A stretch of 58,229 nucleotides of DNA from Clostridiales bacterium UBA6114 (GCA_002423435.1 DIWE01000038.1:79545-137773), one strand, 5' to 3'. Positions 1 through 8,572 are shown, counted from the first letter of the stretch. Translations and numbers: made by a program. Notes: generated by a model not told the origin, from the letters alone.

Positions 1-40
1 GTCCTTCGGCGGCGCATGTCCGCCTGCGGACCTATCCCAA

Positions 41-64
41 GTTAAGGGGCTTCGGCCCCTTAAC
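41..64 (-). terminator. Hairpin downstream of the FMN-binding lipoprotein gene
   Basis: Perfect 10-bp arms (GTTAAGGGGC / GCCCCTTAAC) enclose a TTCG loop, about 77 bp beyond the stop codon of the minus-strand gene ending at 141. It has no T tract on either side, so it may be a transcript-end stabiliser rather than a classical rho-independent terminator. Confidence 0.45.
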
Positions 65-140
65 AATTCCCAAAATATACTTTTTTGACACTCTGTATCG
101 AATGTGTTTTACGGCTAAAGCCGCCCAGCCTTCCCTGCGA

Positions 141-587
141 TTATTCTCCGGATTCCACAACCGCGAGGTCCGTGTCGCCAGCCTTTGCCTTTTCGATCAG
201 GGTCTCGACCAGTATCCGGAAGTTTGAACCGGAGCTCGACGCCCCGGTCACCGTATCGATGCCCTCGGCGCTCTGCGTCTTGAGCAGGAACGCGGCGTAC
301 GAGCGCGTATAGCGATTGGGATAAGTCCCTTGCACGCTGTTCATATTGCGCATGTAAGTCATGTCCCAGGCTTTGATAAAGCCGCTCTGGTTCTTTGCGT
401 TATATTCCGCGGTGACAATCTTACCGTCGCTTACGCATATGGTTAAAAACTCCTTCCAGCCGTGGCTGTATTCCGAGAGCTCCGCGGTGTAATAGCCGTC
501 GATCAGCCGGCCGTCCTGCTGCGCGCAGCCGCCCAGTCCGAAAAGGAGCACGCAGGAAAAAAGGATCATCAGCATTCGTTTTGGCAT
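141..587 (-). CDS. FMN-binding domain lipoprotein
   Basis: 148 aa. The N-terminus is a lipoprotein signal peptide (MPKR, hydrophobic core, then FGLGGC with the lipidated Cys near residue 21). The C-terminal half matches the FMN-binding domain seen in Rnf/Nqr subunits and related lipoproteins; DTVTGASSSGSNF resembles the S/T-G-A-T/S motif whose Ser/Thr carries covalently bound FMN. It probably sits on the outer face of the membrane and takes part in redox transfer or sensing. The ATG has GAAGGAG ten bases upstream and lies inside the 3' end of the chemoreceptor gene (19-bp overlap), so the two are translationally coupled. The fold call is fairly sure; the redox partner is unknown. Confidence 0.82.
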   Translation of the reverse strand: MPKRMLMILFSCVLLFGLGGCAQQDGRLIDGYYTAELSEYSHGWKEFLTICVSDGKIVTAEYNAKNQSGFIKAWDMTYMRNMNSVQGTYPNRYTRSYAAFLLKTQSAEGIDTVTGASSSGSNFRILVETLIEKAKAGDTDLAVVESGE

Positions 588-2563
588 GACTCTGTCTCTC
601 CTTCTTCATAACCCGGGCGAAGCCGGAAGCGTCCGGACATTTCCTGTAAATCGTCCGCCTGCCGGACAAGCTCCCCGCTCAGGGTACTGACCTCTCCGCT
701 CGAAACCAGGTTCTGCTGCGCCAGACCGGATATGTGGGAAATATCGGCCGACACGTTTTCCAGAGCGCCCTTTTCGTTTTCGACCAGCTTCGCCAGCTCA
801 TATGTGATCCCCGAAACGCTCCGGGAAATTTCCGCGATTTCTTTTAAGAAGCCGGCCGTCAGATTTGCGAATTCGGAGCCTTCCGCAACGGCGCGCTGGG
901 AGTGCTCTATCATTTCCGCCGTGCGTTTGGACGACTCCGTGCTTTTTGAGGCGAGCTCCCGGATTTCATACGCCACCACGGCGAACCCTTTCCCGTCGGA
1001 GCCGGCCCGCGCGGCCTCTACTCCGGCGTTTAGGGCCAGGAGGTTTGTCTGGACGGCGATGTCCTCCATGAATTTCGTGATTTTCGTAATTTCCTCGGCG
1101 TTTTTGCTGATGTTTTCCATCGCGCCCAGCGTGTTTTTCATCCGCTCGTCGCACTCTACGAGCTTTTGCATGGCCTGATCCATGAGCTCGCGGGCGGTTT
1201 TTGCATGATCGTCCACGATGCCGATGTCGCGGGAAATCGAATCCGTTTCGGTCACCAGGCGGGCTACGGATTCCGACTGCTTTTCGGATGATGCATGCAC
1301 CGCACCCGCGCTTTCGGAGACCTCCCTCGCCGCGCCGTTTAACTCCTCAGCCGAATGCTTCAGATGCCTCAAAAGCTCGTTTAGGAAATCAATGATGCTG
1401 TTTAGCGATTCCTTCATGACGATAAAGTCGCCGGAAAATTCTCCGTCGACACAGATATCGAGATTACCCAGCGAAAGCTTCGAAAGCGCGTCGCGAAGCT
1501 TCAATATATAGCCGCTCACGTCCGCAATAGTGTCGCGCAGCGAAACGGAAAGCGTCTGGGCCTCGTCCTTTGTGGAAATGATGTCGACCGGGCTTGTCAG
1601 GTCGCCCTGCGCGAGCTTCTGGATCCGCCCGGTCACATTGCCGAGGGATTTTGAAATTCTGCCGGAGAAACGCGCGATAAAGAACATCGAAAGCAGAAAC
1701 AGCAGCGCCATCAGAAGAATGTTGAGCAGGATCGCGTTGTTCGCTGCTAACATAAACTCCGATTTCGGCACTAAAATCGCCAGAAACCAGTTTACCCCTC
1801 TTACCGGCGCGTAGGCAACGAGCGTGTCGTCATTGCCGACCGATACGGAACCCGCTCCGACCTCTCCCGCCTTCACATGGCTGAACAAATCCAGAAGCTG
1901 CCCGCTGTCGGCGTAAAGCGATTCTATGTCCTGCCCGTTTTGCACGTATTCGATGTCCTCATGCGCGACGATCCGGCCGCTCTGATTAATGATCAGGGCG
2001 TGACCGCTGTGTCCGATATGGATGTTGCTGATAACGTCGTTTAAAAGATCATATTTATAGCTTCCGACCAGATAGTACGCCGGAGTATCGCCGGCGAAAA
2101 CCGGTGTTCCGACCGTTATTTCGAGCCCCTGCTCGGTTGCCGCCGTGTCGTCGATCACCAGGTTTTGCGTCTCGCTCATCATTTTGTAAAGCTGACCGCC
2201 GGAGATATCCGCGGGGCTCCCCTTATCCCCCGTATAAAGTCTGCCGTCCGGAGTATAAAGCGCAAGCCAGACAAATTCGATGCCGGACGCCGCATGGGTC
2301 AGAATCTCCTGCTTAGCTTTCGGCGTCGTCTCCCCGGACGAGAGCGCCGGGTTGTCCGCGATCATAAAAATGCGGTCCGCCATAATATGCAGATTGCTGC
2401 CCACGCTTTGAGACGCAACGACCGCAAAGGGCTTGAGCGTTTCCATCAGCGTGGCGTTTGTGATCGTTCTCGCAGTCACCGTCAGAATAACCGTCGTCAC
2501 AATCGAAAAGCTTAACGCGACAAGCGTTGTATTCAAAATGATTTTTTGTTTAATGCCCCTCAA
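569..2563 (-). CDS. Methyl-accepting chemotaxis protein with extracellular Cache-type sensor
   Basis: 664 aa. Order: a TM helix near residues 8-30; an extracellular region of about 240 residues resembling a dCache sensor (includes HIGHSGHALIINQSGRIVAHED); a second TM helix near 275-298; HAMP; then the cytoplasmic signalling domain with the signature hairpin tip (DIAVQTNLLALNAGVEAARA, then GKGFAVVAYEIRELA). It should signal to CheA/CheW. The start is TTG at 2563, chosen because GAGGAG lies eight bases upstream; the nearby ATG in another frame stops at once. The downstream FMN-binding lipoprotein overlaps its 3' end, suggesting a joint role in redox or electron-acceptor taxis (inference). No che genes are present here. 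Confidence 0.93.
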   Translation of the reverse strand: MRGIKQKIILNTTLVALSFSIVTTVILTVTARTITNATLMETLKPFAVVASQSVGSNLHIMADRIFMIADNPALSSGETTPKAKQEILTHAASGIEFVWLALYTPDGRLYTGDKGSPADISGGQLYKMMSETQNLVIDDTAATEQGLEITVGTPVFAGDTPAYYLVGSYKYDLLNDVISNIHIGHSGHALIINQSGRIVAHEDIEYVQNGQDIESLYADSGQLLDLFSHVKAGEVGAGSVSVGNDDTLVAYAPVRGVNWFLAILVPKSEFMLAANNAILLNILLMALLFLLSMFFIARFSGRISKSLGNVTGRIQKLAQGDLTSPVDIISTKDEAQTLSVSLRDTIADVSGYILKLRDALSKLSLGNLDICVDGEFSGDFIVMKESLNSIIDFLNELLRHLKHSAEELNGAAREVSESAGAVHASSEKQSESVARLVTETDSISRDIGIVDDHAKTARELMDQAMQKLVECDERMKNTLGAMENISKNAEEITKITKFMEDIAVQTNLLALNAGVEAARAGSDGKGFAVVAYEIRELASKSTESSKRTAEMIEHSQRAVAEGSEFANLTAGFLKEIAEISRSVSGITYELAKLVENEKGALENVSADISHISGLAQQNLVSSGEVSTLSGELVRQADDLQEMSGRFRLRPGYEEGETESCQNEC

Positions 2564-2753
2564 TCATCGATCTCCTCTTTCTTTTATCATATAACTAGTT
2601 ATCGACTTGCAGGCAGGGGAAAATAATGCAAAAAAGAAGAGAAAAACCGCTGCTTTTTGCTTTGCCGTCTGGTGAATTTATATAATCTTCATCCGGTACG
2701 CGCCGGGACCTCCCAAACGCCGTCCGGCTCTCTTATCGGCCGTTTAGCCGCAA

Positions 2754-2787
2754 AAAAAGACCTGACCCCTCTCAGGAGTTCAGGTCT
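2754..2787 (-). terminator. Rho-independent terminator of the MBL-fold gene
   Basis: On the minus strand a stem GACCTGA...TCAGGTC, with CTGA/TCAG also pairing inside, is followed directly by TTTTTTT. It lies 54 bp past the stop codon of the gene ending at 2841. Confidence 0.8.
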
Positions 2788-2840
2788 CATCGCAAAGATA
2801 ACGTTTTTATGCGCCAAAGCGGCAAAAATACCCTTCCGGT

Positions 2841-3821
2841 CTAAACAATATGATACACATATACCCCGTCTATGAGCTCTTTTTTAATAATACCCTTCCC
2901 GAGAAGATGCTCGAGATGCGCGGATGCCTCGCCGACGGCAAACCACTTTTGCGTGATCGGAAATTCACTCCAGTCCTTCGCCCGAATCGACCATTTCATT
3001 TTTGAGGCGGCTTCGTAGGCGGAAAGACCCGGAGAACTCTTTACGATCCGGAAAGCCTCGTCGAGCCTGCTTTTGTGGTGCTCAATCAGCTCGTCGATTC
3101 TTTGGCTTAAGCTGCCCGTGGCGCTTCTGTGCGCGGCCAGGGTCGTTTCGACATCGAATTTTCTGATCTTTTTCAGGCTTTCGATATAAAGCCCCAAGGA
3201 ATCGTCGACCCCCTGCCAGGTCGTGATATTGGGGGTGATGTCAAACAGGATGTGATCGCCGCTTAAGAAAGTTTTATGCTCCACGTCGTAAAGGCACATG
3301 TGCCCCGGCGTATGGCCCGGCGTCGCAACCGCCTGCAGGCTTATCCCGCCTAAATCGATTTGGAATCCGTCAACGACCGGGGTATATATGGTTTCCCTCG
3401 GAGGCGCGTACGCTCTGATGGGGTTAGTTCTCTTGTTTTCTTCGAGCTCCGCTTCGGAAAAGCCCAGAACGGACGCGTTCTTATGCAGACGATCCCAGTA
3501 ATCGTCTTTCGAAAAGCTTTCGAGGTACTTTTCATCCGTTTCGCTCACGAATATTTTTGAGCTTTCCGACGAAACGCGCGCGCATAGCCCGCTGTGGTCA
3601 GAATGCAGGTGAGTGAGAAAAATGTCGGTGTTTCCCATGTCCGCGCCCAGTTCATCAAGCCCACCTCTAAGCGCCTCGTAACACACGTCGCAGTTAAAGC
3701 CCGTATCGACCAGGAGATTCCTGCGGTCTCCCCTGATGTAGTAACTGTTCAGGTTTTTCAGCGGGTTGCCGGGCAGGGGCACTTTTATTACGTATATATT
3801 CTTTGAAATCCGTTCCGTCAT
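2841..3821 (-). CDS. Metallo-beta-lactamase-fold hydrolase
   Basis: 326 aa. It carries the di-metal MBL motif HLHSDHSG, the downstream metal ligand His in TPGHTPGHMCLYD, the bridging Asp in FLSGDHILFD, and a late His (LAAHRSATG). The substrate cannot be read from sequence; the domain plus a C-terminal winged-helix-like extension (SPGLSAYEAASKMKW..) resembles the MBL proteins often annotated as hydroxyacylglutathione hydrolase-like or LACTB2-like. Cytoplasmic, no signal peptide. The ribosome site before the ATG is weak, so the start is less certain than the domain. Transcribed alone, with its own terminator. Confidence 0.88.
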   Translation of the reverse strand: MTERISKNIYVIKVPLPGNPLKNLNSYYIRGDRRNLLVDTGFNCDVCYEALRGGLDELGADMGNTDIFLTHLHSDHSGLCARVSSESSKIFVSETDEKYLESFSKDDYWDRLHKNASVLGFSEAELEENKRTNPIRAYAPPRETIYTPVVDGFQIDLGGISLQAVATPGHTPGHMCLYDVEHKTFLSGDHILFDITPNITTWQGVDDSLGLYIESLKKIRKFDVETTLAAHRSATGSLSQRIDELIEHHKSRLDEAFRIVKSSPGLSAYEAASKMKWSIRAKDWSEFPITQKWFAVGEASAHLEHLLGKGIIKKELIDGVYVYHIV

Positions 3822-4076
3822 TGTAAGCTTCTATGATATAAAGTGTTGATATCATACTCTCCGTTCTTATTCGACTTGTGCAGAAGTATAAAGCAATGCC
3901 CGCAGAGTGTCAATAGCGGGACTTAAAATGCCGATCGAAAGCCGCACTGCGGGCAAAGGCTGAGGCAGGGCAAGACCGAACCGATATATAGGCAAAGCGG
4001 CGGACAAAATGCGTCTTTCCTGTCCGTCGCTTTTATGATATGATCCGTTTAGTCTTAAAGATAAGGAGAACGAGAT

Positions 4077-5285
4077 TTGAAACGGCCGGCCGAATGGGTT
4101 TACAAGGCATCTCTCTTTTTGACCGGGCAGGCGCTCTCCCTGTTCGGTTCCTCGATTGTTTCATACGCTGTGGTCTGGCATATCACGCTTAAGACGTCCT
4201 CCGCCGGCCTGATGGCGATCGCGATACTCTGCAATTTTCTGCCTCAGGTTTTTATCTCCCTTTTCGCGGGCGTGTGGGCGGACCGTTACAACCGGAAAAC
4301 GATTATCATCCTCTCCGACCTCTTCATTGCGGCCGTTACGCTGCCGATCGCAGTGCTTCTGATCGGCGGGATGAAATCCTTCACCGCTATTTTCGCGTTG
4401 TCGGCACTTCGCTCCGTCGGCGCGGGACTGCAGACTCCGGCCGTAAGCGCGCTTTTGCCCCAGCTCGTGCCCCAGGAAAAGCTCATGCGGGTAAACGGCA
4501 TCAATTCCGCCTTAAACTCGGCGATGATGCTGCTTTCGCCGGCTGTGGGCGGGCTTATGCTGGGCACCGTCGGCTTTGCCTACACGCTTTTGATCGACGT
4601 GGTCACCGCTTTATCGGCGGTCGCCATCATGCTGTTTATAAAAGTGAAACGGCACTTAGAGGCAAACGAGGACACCCCCGCCCTTTCGCAACTGAAAAAC
4701 GGCCTGCTCTATACAAAAAACCATCCGATCCTCGGAAAGCTTTTGATATTTTATACATTGTTTTTCTTTCTGATTACCCCGGCCGCTTTTTTGACGCCCG
4801 TCATGGTTGAGCGGAGCTTCGGCCCCGAGATCTGGAGGCTTACCGCAAACGAAATTGTCTGGACCGCCGGCTCCCTTTTGGGCGGAATCGGCATATCGCT
4901 TTGGGGCGGCTTTCAAAACCGCCTGAAAACCATGGCGCTTTCGTCCGTAGGCTTCGGCGTGACCTTCGCCCTGCTTGGCATCGCGCGCAATTTCTACGTA
5001 TACCTTGCGATTATGCTGATTTCCGGAATCTTCATGCCGGTTTTCGGCACGGCGGAAACCGTCCTGATTCAGGAGAATGTGGAGGAGTCCATGCTCGGGC
5101 GGGTGTTTTCCGTCGTCCAGATCATTGTCTCGGCCACAATGCCGCTCGGGATGGTTGTGTTCGGCCCGCTCGGCGATGTGATTTCGATCGAAAGCATCCT
5201 GATCGTTACCGGGCTTTGTCTTACGCTTTTGTCCCCGTTCATGCTCCTGATAAAAGTTCCAAAAAACAATAAGGCCGATGGTTAA
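4077..5285 (+). CDS. MFS exporter of the EntS/MFS_3 type
   Basis: 402 aa with about 12 hydrophobic segments. The loop between helices 2 and 3 contains the MFS motif-A variant GVWADRYNRKTIIILSDL, and a second Asp/Arg-containing loop follows the sixth helix. The family (MFS_3, with EntS and macrolide-type exporters) expels small molecules by proton antiport; the cargo is not predictable. The start is TTG at 4077, preceded by AAGGAG at proper spacing. Its last 4 bases overlap the end of the convergent UppS-like gene. No regulator lies beside it. Confidence 0.87.
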   Translation: MKRPAEWVYKASLFLTGQALSLFGSSIVSYAVVWHITLKTSSAGLMAIAILCNFLPQVFISLFAGVWADRYNRKTIIILSDLFIAAVTLPIAVLLIGGMKSFTAIFALSALRSVGAGLQTPAVSALLPQLVPQEKLMRVNGINSALNSAMMLLSPAVGGLMLGTVGFAYTLLIDVVTALSAVAIMLFIKVKRHLEANEDTPALSQLKNGLLYTKNHPILGKLLIFYTLFFFLITPAAFLTPVMVERSFGPEIWRLTANEIVWTAGSLLGGIGISLWGGFQNRLKTMALSSVGFGVTFALLGIARNFYVYLAIMLISGIFMPVFGTAETVLIQENVEESMLGRVFSVVQIIVSATMPLGMVVFGPLGDVISIESILIVTGLCLTLLSPFMLLIKVPKNNKADG

Positions 5286-5932
5286 CCGCCCAGGGTGACA
5301 TCCTGCTCCTGATACCAGTTAAGGGCCCGATAGAGATGATCGATCTGGAAATCAGGCCACATCTCGTCGATCACATAGAAGTCGGCGTAAATGGACTGAA
5401 TCGGGAGAAAGCCGCTCAGGCGTCTCCGGCCTCCCCAGCGGATGATCAGATCGATTCTCGAGATATCGGAGGAAGCGATCCCTTTCGCAAAGCCTTCCCC
5501 CGATTGTCCGTTCGAAAGCGATTGGCTCAAGTCCCAGTCCCAGCCGTAATTGACAAGGAAGTTTACGTTGATGCTCCCCTTCCCGATCACCTTTCGCGTA
5601 TAGGGTAAAAGCTCCCGCGGGAACAGGGGCGAATCGGTATTGCCCACAATGAAAAGGTTCGCATCATACTCCAGAAGCTTTAAAACCGAGTCGATGCACG
5701 CCTTCTGAAATGCTTTCGTCTGCACCGCGGGGCGTTTGGTGTTGTCTTGAGTAAAACCGTAAAAGGTAATTTCCTTGATTCCCAGTTTGACGCATTCCTG
5801 ATAAAGCTCGAGTCCCGGGCCGATCCCGTAATCGTAGCCGTCCTCTTTGTTCAAACCGTTTTTCTGGGCCCATCTTCTGTTTCCGTCCGGGATAATTCCA
5901 ATGTGACGCGGCAACCGTTTAAAGCTTTGCAT
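5282..5932 (-). CDS. Divergent undecaprenyl diphosphate synthase-family prenyltransferase
   Basis: 216 aa from the ATG at 5932, chosen because AAGGAAAGAAGG lies just upstream and homology begins there (MQSFKRLPRHIGIIPDGNRRWA). An in-frame upstream extension to 6073 runs through a non-coding repeat. The family condenses isopentenyl diphosphate into Z-polyprenyl chains for cell-wall carrier lipid. The substrate Asp motif PDGNRRWA and the WPDF end are intact. Several family positions differ: GHxxG is GYDYG, the SENW-type motif reads QDNTKRP, the SGE of the late motif is GGR, and the AYAE Glu that helps bind Mg is Asp (IYADFY). Either a diverged enzyme with another chain length or a paralog with another role; not the housekeeping UppS in my view. 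Confidence 0.8.
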   Translation of the reverse strand: MQSFKRLPRHIGIIPDGNRRWAQKNGLNKEDGYDYGIGPGLELYQECVKLGIKEITFYGFTQDNTKRPAVQTKAFQKACIDSVLKLLEYDANLFIVGNTDSPLFPRELLPYTRKVIGKGSINVNFLVNYGWDWDLSQSLSNGQSGEGFAKGIASSDISRIDLIIRWGGRRRLSGFLPIQSIYADFYVIDEMWPDFQIDHLYRALNWYQEQDVTLGG

Positions 5933-5967
5933 CGACCATGCCTTCTTTCCTTGCTTTTTCACTGCAT

Positions 5968-6073
5968 AAAACTTCATGCGCTGGGGCGTGCCACAAGGAA
6001 CGCAAAACTCAGGGCGCATGAAGTTTTTGTGCATGTGGCGAGGTTGCCGCCCCTGGCGGCGAGCGCCACGCAC
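5968..6073 (-). repeat. Structured intergenic repeat, copy A (upstream of the UppS-like gene)
   Basis: Two adjacent hairpins. The first has perfect 14-bp arms (AAAACTTCATGCGC, 5968-5981; complement 6014-6027) around a 32-nt loop containing GCCACAA. The second (6035-6069) has outer arms GTGGCG/CGCCAC and inner arms GCCGCC/GGCGGC with asymmetric internal loops (AGGTT and GAG). The same layout and loop motifs recur at 55590-55693 with different stem sequences. It ends 35 bp before the start codon of the minus-strand gene. In the rest of the 5933-6357 gap I see only the promoter at 6296. Confidence 0.7.
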
Positions 6074-6295
6074 TTAAATTTGTTTTTTGCATAGCAAAAA
6101 GATCACGATATCGTTTTCCAAAAGTTGACGCATCATAACATTACGGCGAACTTTTAAGACAAATGAGATCGAAATACCGGAACTCTCATTTTCTAATATC
6201 TTGCTTATCAATTATACTCCAAAATTAATATTTTTCAACTTCTAAGTTGCAAATTGGGATTAGGTCTTTAAAAGGCCCCGACCCGTGAGCGCCGC

Positions 6296-6324
6296 TTGAC
6301 AGGAAAACACGCGGGCATTAAAAT
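6296..6324 (+). promoter_or_regulatory. Sigma-A promoter of the first aldo/keto reductase gene
   Basis: TTGACA at 6296, 17-bp spacer, TAAAAT at 6319. The sequence around it (GCCGCTTGACAG, then CGCGGGCAT before the -10) is nearly the same as at 12373, upstream of the paralogous gene, so gene and promoter share ancestry. Confidence 0.75.
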
Positions 6325-6357
6325 AAAAGCAAAATTTGGACCGGAAAGGAAATCGCT

Positions 6358-7323
6358 ATGGAATACAAAATTCTTGCAGAGACAGGCCTTAAGGTTTCCG
6401 AAATCTGCCTCGGCACTCTGATGTTCGGCTCAAAGGCAAATGAGGCGGAGAGCTTTGAAATCATGGATTATGCCGTCGACTGCGGCATCAACTTTTTCGA
6501 CACGGCCAACGCGTATAATGCGGGCGAGAGCGAGAGGATCATCGGCAAATGGTTAAAAGATAAGCGTGACCAGATCATCCTCGCGACCAAGGTCGGCAAT
6601 AAAATGGGCGCTAATCCTCTTGACTCGGGCCTGAGCCGCCGCAATATCGTCGCGTCCTGCGACGCGAGCCTTAAGCGGCTGAACACCGATTACATCGACA
6701 TCTATTACATACACCACCGCGACCCAAACACCTCGCTCGAGGAAACGATGGAAGCGATGTCCGGCCTTATCAAAGCCGGCAAGGTCCGCTATACCGGAAT
6801 CAGCAACCATGCCGCGTGGCAGATCGCCGATGCGCTCGCGCTGTGCGACAAGCGGGGCTATGTGCCGCCGGTGATCACGGAGTGCGTTTACAACATGATC
6901 ACCCGCGGCATCGAAAGCGAGCTCGTGCCGTTCCTTTCCGAGCACAAAATAGGCCTCGCCATCTACAATCCGATCGCCGGCGGACTGCTCGCCGGGAAAT
7001 ATAAGGCCGGTCAGTCGCGGGAAAACACCCGCTTCGCCGACAAGAACTACTACGACCGTTACTGGTCGGACGAAAACTTTGTCGCCCTCGGAAAGCTGAG
7101 CGCCCTTGCCGCCGCCAACGGCATGAGCATCCTGCAGCTTGCGATGAGATGGTGCGTCGGGCAAAAATGCGTCACGAGCACCATCACCGGGGTAAGCAGC
7201 CTGTCGCAGCTTCAGCAGAACATCGCCGCGGCCGAGGGCGAGCCGCTGAGCGACGACATCTGCGCACGGTGCGACGAAATCTGGGATGAGCTTTCCGGAC
7301 ATCGCTTTCAGTATATCCGCTGA
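6358..7323 (+). CDS. Aldo/keto reductase, first paralog
   Basis: 321 aa, a single (beta/alpha)8-barrel NADPH-dependent oxidoreductase of the Kv-beta/YghZ-like group. Catalytic residues are visible: Asp and Tyr in FFDTANAYNAGESE, the Lys of ILATKVG, and the His of YYIHHRDP. The cofactor-binding end is around STITGVSSLSQLQQNIAA. It reduces aldehydes or ketones; the substrate is unknown. AAGGAAA precedes the ATG. A second copy of about 70% identity lies at 12432. It is monocistronic and shares a bidirectional terminator with the convergent PPOX gene. Confidence 0.93.
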   Translation: MEYKILAETGLKVSEICLGTLMFGSKANEAESFEIMDYAVDCGINFFDTANAYNAGESERIIGKWLKDKRDQIILATKVGNKMGANPLDSGLSRRNIVASCDASLKRLNTDYIDIYYIHHRDPNTSLEETMEAMSGLIKAGKVRYTGISNHAAWQIADALALCDKRGYVPPVITECVYNMITRGIESELVPFLSEHKIGLAIYNPIAGGLLAGKYKAGQSRENTRFADKNYYDRYWSDENFVALGKLSALAAANGMSILQLAMRWCVGQKCVTSTITGVSSLSQLQQNIAAAEGEPLSDDICARCDEIWDELSGHRFQYIR

Positions 7324-7341
7324 AGCGCTCCAGTACATAAA

Positions 7342-7392
7342 AGAGGGTCTGCCGCAAAATGCATGGATATGCATTTTACGCCAGACCCTTTG
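7342..7392. terminator. Bidirectional terminator between convergent genes
   Basis: AGGGTCTG (7344) pairs with CAGACCCT (7382), and inside it AAAATGCAT pairs with ATGCATTTT around a short loop. It lies between the two stop codons at 7323 and 7409. Confidence 0.7.
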
Positions 7393-7408
7393 CGGTTATT
7401 TACATCTG

Positions 7409-7801
7409 TCAGAACTTAACGGTTCTTGGCCCGGCGGCAAAGGATGAAAAAACCGCCTCCGCGCCTTTCAGGTAATAGACCTGGTTGTTGCCGTCGCCGG
7501 CCCGATACCTTCCCTGCAAGCTGGGATAGGCATCCAGCATAGACTGCTGTGCTTCAAGGCGGTCGTCCAAAACGAGCGTGGCGGCAACACGTATCCACTC
7601 TTTTCCATTGAAGGCGCATATCTCCGTTTTCGGATTTAAGGCGATCTGTCTTGCCACGTTCTTGACCTTGCCCGTCTGGATGTACAGCTTGCCTTCAAAG
7701 ATGTTCACGGTGCCGAATGGACGCACCCTCGGCTGGCCTCCTTCCTGCGTAGCGATATAGTATGTGCCGCATTCTTTCAGAAATTCATATACCTCGTTCA
7801 C
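7409..7801 (-). CDS. Pyridoxamine 5'-phosphate oxidase-family (FMN-binding) protein
   Basis: 130 aa from GTG at 7801, chosen because AAAGGAGGA sits eight bases upstream; the longer in-frame reading has no homology before this point. The sequence (TYYIATQEGGQPRVRPFGTV ... KLYIQTGKVKNVARQI ... EICAFNG) is typical of the small split-barrel PPOX-like proteins that bind FMN or F420 and act in redox or stress roles; these are usually not true pyridoxine enzymes. It is divergent from the MarR gene at 8066, which may control both. Confidence 0.85.
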   Translation of the reverse strand: MNEVYEFLKECGTYYIATQEGGQPRVRPFGTVNIFEGKLYIQTGKVKNVARQIALNPKTEICAFNGKEWIRVAATLVLDDRLEAQQSMLDAYPSLQGRYRAGDGNNQVYYLKGAEAVFSSFAAGPRTVKF

Positions 7802-7922
7802 GATTGGTCCTCCTTTTCTTCGTGTTGACTTGCAATAACCCTCAGCGATATAATTATATAAACTGCAATGATAAATACAAGTACAATTTTTTAATATGGT
7901 AAGTATCTGATGTTTTTTGTAG

Positions 7923-7952
7923 GAGCGATCGGGATAGCGATTGCTCTTTTTT
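7923..7952 (+). terminator. Terminator-like hairpin upstream of the MarR promoter
   Basis: GAGCGATCG pairs with CGATTGCTC (one G-U) and is followed by TTTTTT. It lies 26 bp before the -35 at 7978 and probably blocks read-through into the MarR-ABC operon. Confidence 0.55.
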
Positions 7953-7977
7953 CTATATTCAAAACGACAATTTGCTG

Positions 7978-8006
7978 TTGACAGCCGCAATACGGCAATC
8001 TATAAT
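7978..8006 (+). promoter_or_regulatory. Promoter of the MarR-ABC exporter operon
   Basis: Perfect consensus: TTGACA at 7978, 17-bp spacer, TATAAT at 8001. The start codon is at 8066. A MarR operator is expected nearby, but I could not single out a clear palindrome. Confidence 0.85.
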
Positions 8007-8065
8007 GTCTCATATCAAACAGTCCGACATACAACAATCATATTGAACGAACAGGAGACCGGGCC

Positions 8066-8500
8066 ATGATGAGAAAAAAATCGATTGGATTCGAGTTTCG
8101 CTCCCTCAACAATCTTATTATGCGTAAAGTTGAAAACTCACCCGTTAAAAAGCAAATAGATTCTATTACAGGCACAAACGGCTGGATTATCGGCTTTCTT
8201 GCTGAAAACGCGGATAAGGAAATCTATCAGAAGGATTTGGAGGAAGAGTTCTCGATCACGCGCTCAACCGCTTCTAAAGTCCTCATATTGATGGAAAAAA
8301 AGGGGCTGATCGAGCGGCGCGGCGTCCCCCACGACGCCAGATTAAAAAAGCTGACGCTGACGGAAAAAGCATGGAAAATCAGCGAGCTGATGATAGCGAA
8401 TGCGAATCAGTTCGAAAAAACGCTTACAAAAGGATTTACCGAGGAAGAGTTGGAATATCTCTACGGTTTCATCCAAAGGATGAAAAATAATATCCAATAA
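8066..8500 (+). CDS. MarR-family transcriptional regulator
   Basis: 144 aa with a winged helix-turn-helix (YQKDLEEEFSITRSTASKVLILMEKKGLIERRGVPHDARLKKLTLT), the order of recognition helix and basic wing typical of MarR. Members are dimeric repressors released by small aromatic ligands or oxidants. AGGAG precedes the ATG. It is the first gene of a run with the two ABC exporter halves (73-bp gap to the next start), so it most likely represses that operon and itself. Ligand unknown. Confidence 0.9.
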   Translation: MMRKKSIGFEFRSLNNLIMRKVENSPVKKQIDSITGTNGWIIGFLAENADKEIYQKDLEEEFSITRSTASKVLILMEKKGLIERRGVPHDARLKKLTLTEKAWKISELMIANANQFEKTLTKGFTEEELEYLYGFIQRMKNNIQ

Positions 8501-8572
8501 GTTATTAAGCTTTCGTATAGTCGGCTCCAACGCAATTGTTTAGGCATCAAGCAAACAGAAAGGAAAATGCAA

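Noticed and set aside
3898..3954. Inverted repeat GCCCGCAG/CTGCGGGC between the MBL and MFS genes
   Set aside because: Arms of only 8 bp with a 41-base loop; not convincing as a terminator or operator.
6553..7374. Long open frame of 273 codons on the minus strand
   Set aside because: It lies antisense to the aldo/keto reductase with its codon pattern, has no ribosome site and no family resemblance; a GC-rich shadow.
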